NCBI RefSeq assembly: GCF_905171765.1
Contig: NC_053391.1
Coordinates: 190,474,559-190,538,558, forward strand
DNA: 64,000 bases
Direction: 5' to 3'
Source: Bufo bufo
Lineage: Eukaryota; Chordata; Amphibia; Anura; Bufonidae
Shown: positions 58,098 to 64,000 of the stretch, piece after piece
How positions within the stretch are numbered: position 1 is the first letter of the stretch
Layout of the letters: each line of letters opens with the position of its first letter
The notes under the pieces: generated by a model
Database searches by the model: none
Seen by the model: the letters and a program-made list of their open reading frames with translations, nothing else
Told to the model about the DNA's origin: nothing
Position numbers and translations under genes: made by a program

Positions 58098-58907
58098 TCA
58101 TTTTACATATGTATGGTATGATCCAACTATATGTTTGTAGGCTAAATTTTGGTAACCTGGTCACGTGGAGGGCAGTGACCTTTACATTTTTATGACAGGT
58201 ATAAACAAGAGCAATGTAACATTGCCATAACGTGAGGACAAGAACGATAGGGAGATCCAGTTGAACGGTTTCATTGACTTTTTCTTCTCGTTTACTAATA
58301 ATTGTTTATTGACATGAACTGCATAGAATAGGATTTACATGGCAAGTTACAATTTAAGATAATGTGGGCTATCTCCATGAGAAGGATTACCTAATAAATA
58401 TAATAGATACAGGTCCATACAGTATATCCAAGATATGTTTTAAATATATTATTTTGTATAATTTTTTTCTAGATTTTAGAGTACTTTTTTCAGGACTGGT
58501 CACTTCCTAGTTTATCTACATTTATATTTTTGGATTTTAAGCAAAAAATTGTAAATAAGAGAAATGGAATTCGTTATTTTTTAGGAGACCCCATTAATAA
58601 ATCAGATTCGATAAATCATCACAACATATTGATCTGTTCTTCTGATTCTACTGTAGGTGGCAAACATATGTTATGTATGGTATGATGGATGCATGTGTCT
58701 GAGCTATTTATTCTTCTTGTATGTTATATTCTGATACTGTCAAGTCAATGAAATGCAGAAAAATATGAGCAATATGGTACATAGTTTGCAGTAGGTTGAG
58801 GGAAAAAAAAAAAAAAAACGATGTCCCCAAACTGCTTAGTTGATAAAAATATCACGTCAAGTCACGAATGTGCTTTTTACAAATCTGTAGAATATAACTT
58901 CACTCAC

Positions 58908-58986
58908 CGCTTTGACTACTGTTAAAATCAGACTCGTTCCATTCTGGGCTGCAAGAAGAGGAACTTGATCCACATTCACTTGATAT
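58908..58986 (-). CDS. MYOG: myogenin, internal exon (exon 2)
   Basis: Minus strand, 79 bp, acceptor TTTTATACCCTTAG and donor AAAGCG|GTGAGTG. It reads ISSECGSSSSSCSPEWNESD then FNSSQS and a leftover G that pairs with exon 3 to give Asp. The SECSS..SxSCSPEW pattern is that of myogenin exon 2, which in mammals is also a tiny exon (82 bp by recall), one codon longer. The exon begins in phase 0 and ends in phase 1, matching the phase of exon 3. It encodes the Ser-rich linker between the bHLH region and the C-terminal tail. Too short to appear as an open frame. Confidence rests on the phase-compatible pair of exons. Confidence 0.87.
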
Positions 58987-59831
58987 CTAAGGGTATAAAA
59001 GAATAAAATGAAACATTACAATGAGTAGGCAAATGAAATATACACATTATGATATTGAGTATTGATCCAAGGGTGTAGCTAGAGGGGATGCAGAGGTAGT
59101 GGTCACTCCCAGGCCCTGGAGCCTCAGGAAGCATGGACTTTAGCGAATGAAATAAAAAAAATTCGATTTTGATAGAATAAACATGCATGCAAAAGATAAT
59201 TTTCCTAATTATGGTGGGTTCACACATGGCAGATTTGCTCTTGTGCGTTTTTCTGCGGGAAATCTGCCGCATTGTACAGTACTGCTATATGCACTATGTT
59301 AAAAATCTGCATGGTAAATTGAAAAATCCACATGTAAATTGGCGTGCATTTGAAATAAATCTGCAGCATGATAATTTATGTTGCAGATCGCCACGGTGGA
59401 TTTTACTCTTTCTGGTTTTTGACACGGTTCTGGCAGTGGACTTTATATTTCATGAACATACCATTAAAGTACAGGGCAAGAATGATGGAATGACTTACCT
59501 GCCTCTGAACCAAGCTTTTATGAGGCAGGAATAGCGTTAGGGTCAGGACATTAGGATAAACTGGATAGTCTCTTAGAAAATGATATTTCCAAGTTACAAG
59601 TAATAAGAAAGGTTATCATTTTAGATATTGATATAATAGGACTTTTATGATTTTGTAATAGGGATCCCAAATATTGTCACTGCCTGTAACCTTTCTGTTT
59701 ACAAGGACGACCAGCAGCTCTGTACGTGAATAGATAAACTATAGTAAAAGTAACGCACAATCATTACAAAAACAATAAAGAAAAGCTGAGGTTTATGTTA
59801 TCTTCTCCTTCAGTATTAAAAATAAATGTTA

Positions 59832-60158
59832 GGTTTCATGCACATGACCGTGGTGTGTTTTGCGGTCTGCAAATCGCAGATCCGCAAAACACGGGTGGCC
59901 TCCGTGCGCGTTCCGCAATTTGTGGAACGGCATGGACAGCCTTCAATATAAATGCCTATTCTTGTCCGCAAAGCGCAGACAAGAATAGGACATGTTATAT
60001 TATTTTAGCGGGGCCACGGAACGGAGCAACGGATGCGGACAGCACACGGAGTGCTGTCCGCATCTTTTACGGCCCCATTGAAGTGAATGGGTCCGCATCC
60101 GAGCCGCAAAAACGGCGGCTTGGATGCGGACCAAAACAACGGCCGTGTGCATGAGGCC
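59832..60158. mobile_element. 327-bp MITE, PIF/Harbinger-like
   Basis: TTA at 59829-59831 and 60159-60161. Ends GGTTTCATGCACATGACCG and inverted CGTGTGCATGAGGCC. Same family as 51272-51597. Confidence 0.8.
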
Positions 60159-60551
60159 TTAGTCATCCACAGAATTACTATTAAAGGATCTGGTTGGTGG
60201 GGTTCCAACTCTCGACATCACTGGAGATTAACAGTTTGAAGAGGTCGAGTTGCTCCGATGAGTGCTGCAGCCTCTTCCTAGGCCAGTGACTTCATTTTTA
60301 TCAGCCACATGGCTTAGGGACACAGCTCAGCCCCATTCAAGTAGATAACTCCATTTAGACTCATGAAACAGAAATTTCTGCGACAAATCTGTGCCTGTGG
60401 AGATACCCTTAGGCTAGAGCTCCATGGAGGGATATGTTGTGCAACTAGATTATTGCAATGTCACATTGCAACACTGCACTTAATGATTATCAATAGGGTT
60501 CGAGTTGCAATTCTTGACCTAGCACGGCCGTGATGCTCAAGTCACAACTAA

Positions 60552-61099
60552 AGCTACTTTCACATCTGCGGCACTGCGATCTGGCTGCCAGTTCCAGCAT
60601 AGAATGCTGTGGATTGGCAGGACACAAACTGCCGTACAGATCTCCGCCGGACTCTCTATACTTAATGAGCCCAGCGGGCATTCTAGTTGCATCTGGCAAT
60701 GCTGGATCCGGGGAATTCCGTCAGGCTGTTCTCTGCAGGACAGTGGCGTAACTAGAAATCACTGGGCCCTAGAGCAAATTTTTGAATGGGGGCCACCCGC
60801 AGCAACTTCTTCTCACCTTCTTTAAGATCACTCTCTCAGACCAGGCCCAGCAGCCATTTTGTCAGTTTCCTACAAATATATATGACATGCCACTGTATAT
60901 ACTGTCACCATATATAATGTCATTGTACAGTATAATACTGTTTAGGGGGCCCTGACAATAAAATCTTTTAGTCTTCCTACTGGGTGGGCCCCTTCTGAGT
61001 TTGGGCCCCAAAGCAGCTGCTTCCCCTGCTTTCCCTATAGCTATGCCCCTGCTGCCAAAACAACCTGCTGGAATACATGCTACAAGTGTGAAAGTAGCC
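60552..61099. mobile_element. PIF/Harbinger-like MITE carrying a hAT MITE
   Basis: TAA at 60549-60551 and 61100-61102. Termini AGCTACTTTCACATCTGCG and inverted TACAAGTGTGAAAGTAGCC. It is interrupted at 60741-61051. Confidence 0.75.
60741..61051. mobile_element. 311-bp hAT-type MITE
   Basis: Termini CAGTGGCGTAACTAG and inverted TATAGCTATGCCCCTG, same motif as 36501 and 17712. The flanking 8-mers CTGCAGGA and CTGCCAAA match at only 5 of 8 positions, so the duplication has decayed. Confidence 0.7.
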
Positions 61100-62370
61100 T
61101 AATCAAACCCTGTTGGATTTTTGGTCCCAGGTTGCAACTCACACCCAACGTTGCTATCATAGACCGCTATGTGAGTCGCAGTTGTGCAAATAATTTTGGT
61201 CAAGTAACTTGTCTGAGACTTGCGACACATGGTGCTCTATAAATCTAGCCTAATGCAATGCTTTAAAAAAAAAAATCTACACCATAGATTTGTGGGTTTC
61301 CGATCTTATTTCTCCTAGTAAAGAATTGGTAGGCGACAGAAAATAATATAATACAAGCCAGAAGAGATAAATTCATAATTCAATATAATGTACTGTGTCA
61401 AATATATTAGCCTGGCGTGTCAACTGTTTGTCTTTTATATCAATGTAAATGATATTACGGTCGCTTTCACTTGATGAATATGAATAGATGGATTCACGAT
61501 TACAAAGTCCCATGTTAGTAAAGCACAAGCTGCAGACCTCATGAGTGTACGTAAAGCAGCTGAGTGAATGGACACACATTAATAGGTAAACCGATACTAG
61601 AAAAGATGGAGGCCGCAGCTCGCACAAGGTGGATGAATCGCTGTGCCACACACACGCAGCCTGTTACTGTCACTCACTGGAAAGTAAGCTATATAGGAAG
61701 AGATTGATTGACCTGCTTGTCTGTGGTAACAACATAAGGCAGCCTTACTCCTCCCGGCTTGATTTTCTGTATGATTTGTAGCAAGAATTAACATGGCGAG
61801 TTGAGGGAATTACCATTAAGTCAGATATGGATATTTTATGAAAGAAGAGTTATAGGTCTGGGTGTTACAATGGAACAGATTGTTATGGCATAAATGTTTA
61901 AACTGGAAATACCGCTTTATAAATATATGTTCCTCTTTAAAGTGTACCTCTCATTTCAGTTTATTTTTAATATAGTGTAGGGACAGGGATGTTAAACATT
62001 TATGTAATATACTGTATTAGGAAAGATTGGTAAGGAGACTCCATCTTCAGTTCTACTGAGCGCTGAAGATGCCGGTGTGTAACATACAGAGGCTTCCTGG
62101 CTAATTCTTGTCACTACCCCAGTCCCTCACTATGTACATGTTCCGTAAATCTCACTACCCATCACCTTTGGTATATGACTCGTTATATACAGGCGTCTTC
62201 AGCGCTCAGTAAAAAGTTGAAAACTGAAGACAAGCTCTCCCTGGAAACTTTCAGTTAGCGCTTTACTAAAGCAAGTTTCACACTAGCGCTTGAGATCCCG
62301 ACGATCAGCTGTTTGAGAAGGCACTGGCGCTCCTCATCAAGTATAGCGCCGTACATTGCATAGCGGCTTA

Positions 62371-63128
62371 GGGCTCTTTCACACTTGCGTTCTTTTCTTC
62401 CGGCATAGAGTTCCGTCGTCGGGGCTCTATGCCGGAAGAATCCTGATCAGTTTTATCCTAATGCATTATGAATGGAGAGAAATCCGTTCAGGATGCATCA
62501 GGATGTCTTCAGTTCCGGACCGGAACGTTTTTTGGCCGGAGAAAATACCGCAGCATGCTGCGCTTTTTGCTCCGGCCAAAAATCCTGAACACTTGCCGCA
62601 AGGCCGGATCCGGAATTAATGCCCATTGAAAGGCATTAATCCGGATCCGGCCTTAAGCTAAACATCGTTTCGGCGCATTGCCGGATCCAAGGTTTAGCTT
62701 TTTCTGAATGATTACCATGGCTGCCGGGACGCTAAAGTCCTGGCAGCCATGGTAAAGTGTAGTGGGGAGCGGGGGAGCAGTATACTTACCGTCCGTGCGG
62801 CTCCCCGGGCGCTCCAGAGTGACGTCCACGCGCATGGATGACGTGATCGCATGGACACGTCATTCATGCGCATGGGGTGCTCTGACGTCATTCTGGAGCG
62901 CCCCGGGAGCCGCACGGACGGTAAGTATACTGCTCCCCCGCTCCCCGCTACTACTATGGCAACCAGGACTTTAATAGCGTCCTGGCTGCCATAGTAACAC
63001 TGAACGCATTTTGAAGACGGATCCGTCTTCAAATGCTTTCAGTTCACTTGCGTTTTTCCGGATCCGGCGTGTAATTCCGGAAAATGGAGTACACGCCGGA
63101 TCCGGACAACGCAAGTGTGAAAGAGCCC
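62371..63128. mobile_element. 758-bp palindromic MITE, PIF/Harbinger-like
   Basis: TTA at 62368-62370 and 63129-63131. Termini GGGCTCTTTCACACTTGCGT and inverted CGCAAGTGTGAAAGAGCCC. Nested inner palindrome (GGGGGAGCAGTATACTTACC and inverse) at about 62765-62950. Related to 45065-45760 in opposite orientation. Confidence 0.85.
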
Positions 63129-63636
63129 TTAGGTTGGTATCGCAGCTCATCCCCATTCCCTTCAATGGAGCTGAGCTGCACCTAGGCGATATGACCGATG
63201 AAGGTGTAGGAAAAGACGAGAGAAGACCACGGCGGTACTGCGAGTGCTGCCTTCTCAAACAGGTGATCGTCGGAGGTCCCAGGTGTCGGACCCCCACCAA
63301 TTGGATACTGAAGACCTATCCAGAGGATAGATCATCAATATAAAAGACTCAGAAAACCCCCTTAAGGCAAGATGACAGACATTTCAGGGTGCTGCCACAC
63401 TACTATTTTTCATTGGCTTGCTAATAATACCATAAAATTCACGTGTTTTTGGGGGTGTTCTTTTTTTAGACAATTTTTTTTTTCCTATAGAGAAGTCTAG
63501 GGGAAAATGTCTGAAAAATGCCACACCCAGAGCATGCTGCGATTTCCAAAAGATGTCAAGAGAGAAACAAAAAAAAACAGGCATACAGTTTTATAATGCC
63601 ATTACAAAAAATCTGACCAGAAGGTAACATCAGGAC

Positions 63637-63832
63637 CAGGGGTGCACCACCAATGAGGCCAGGTGAGGCAATTGCCTCAGGCAGCACCAGGTAGGGGCAA
63701 GAGGGGGGCAGAGGAAGGGCCATGGGCAATAAGTGCTTTCTTTGTGGCAAAGGGGTTAGGTTAAGAAATCATCATTGGGGGGCGCTGTTTCAGTTTTCAC
63801 CTCAGGTAGAAGAAAGGCTAGGTGCACCCCTG
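63637..63832. mobile_element. 196-bp hAT-type MITE
   Basis: Termini CAGGGGTGCACCACCA and inverted GGCTAGGTGCACCCCTG. Perfect 8-bp duplication ATCAGGAC at 63629-63636 and 63833-63840. Confidence 0.9.
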
Positions 63833-64000
63833 ATCAGGACAGTGTGCTTTTTGCTCCAATTTTTTTTTTTAAATGCAGTTATTGTAAAAATGACTTAATG
63901 TAAAACTACCGCCCTGAACCCTTTGTGTGAAGAAAAGGAACATGTCCTTTTTGTATACTTGTTTAGAAGGAATAGACCTTCTGTCGTGCATTGACATCTG

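Larger units (their letters stand above)
54916..58907 (-). other. MYOG: MYOG intron 2 (3992 bp)
   Basis: Donor GTGAGTG at 58907 downward and acceptor TTTTGCAG ending at 54916. It contains a Harbinger-like MITE (55724-56185) and an old Tc1-like copy (57116-58097) with a TTAA MITE inside. The remaining stretches, 54916-55723, 56186-57115 and 58098-58907, show no gene or recognised element. Confidence 0.85.
58987..64000 (-). other. MYOG: MYOG intron 1 (partial), no exon 1 found
   Basis: From the exon 2 acceptor to the right edge I see no bHLH-encoding sequence on the minus strand (no RRRLKKVNEAF-like or ILRSAIQYIE-like frame). The interval holds MITEs at 59832, 60552 (with 60741 inside), 62371 and 63637, a truncated CAGGGGCGTAGCTA-type fragment near 59066-59140, and half-elements near 61938 and 62275. 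Other stretches are unrecognised. Confidence 0.6.

Noticed and set aside
58987..64000. MYOG exon 1 (bHLH) expected upstream of exon 2
   Set aside because: No frame on the minus strand up to base 64000 resembles the basic or helix-loop-helix region. It is more likely beyond the window than missed, since exon 1 encodes more than 100 conserved residues.

Overview
This window looks like nuclear DNA of a vertebrate with a large, transposon-rich genome, most probably an anuran amphibian. The basis is vertebrate splice-site and exon structure (two exons of a myogenin gene), Penelope-like retroelements with a GIY-YIG endonuclease (not found as intact elements in mammals or birds), Tc1-like, BED-type hAT, PIF/Harbinger-like and TTAA-flanked DNA elements, and long minisatellites. 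The species assignment is inference. There are no bacterial operons, RNA operons or CRISPR arrays.

Host gene. The only host gene I can support is the 3' part of myogenin (MYOG) on the minus strand: internal exon at 58908-58986 and terminal coding exon at 54794-54915, separated by a 3992-bp intron. The bHLH-bearing first exon is not in the window and should lie beyond base 64000, so intron 1 is longer than 5 kb. From 54916 rightwards the transposons therefore sit in MYOG introns, and a 313-bp hAT-type MITE (54237-54549) sits just downstream of the stop codon, possibly inside the 3' UTR.

Region by region. 1-3236: a rearranged hAT copy (plus strand) with an inverted internal segment and a minisatellite 3' region. 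3237-5235: palindrome, microsatellite, 80-bp minisatellite. 5458-9195: a large fold-back palindrome split by a second element (6741-8851, 8-bp target duplication) that itself contains palindromes and inverted minisatellite arms. 9801-23489: a BED-type hAT element split by a 5'-truncated Penelope-like element (13119-21108), which is in turn split by a hAT-type element (17712-19774) carrying smaller MITEs. 23490-36194: a 40/41-bp minisatellite of more than 7 kb, split by a young, apparently intact Penelope-like element (27937-33303) with two open reading frames. 36195-38163: a Tc1-like element containing a 317-bp hAT MITE. About 38184-45855: two minus-strand hAT remnants head to tail, each holding a MITE. 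47361-48983: a second Tc1-like copy that supplies the empty site for the first. 49276-50594: a 405-bp-arm inverted-repeat element. 50595-54200: mostly unrecognised AT-rich DNA. 54200-64000: MYOG 3' half with MITEs.

No novel cellular system is evident. The most valuable items are the MYOG exons, the intact Penelope-like element with its composite inverted/direct terminal repeats and hammerhead-like motifs, and a set of nested insertions whose empty sites can be read directly from the sequence.
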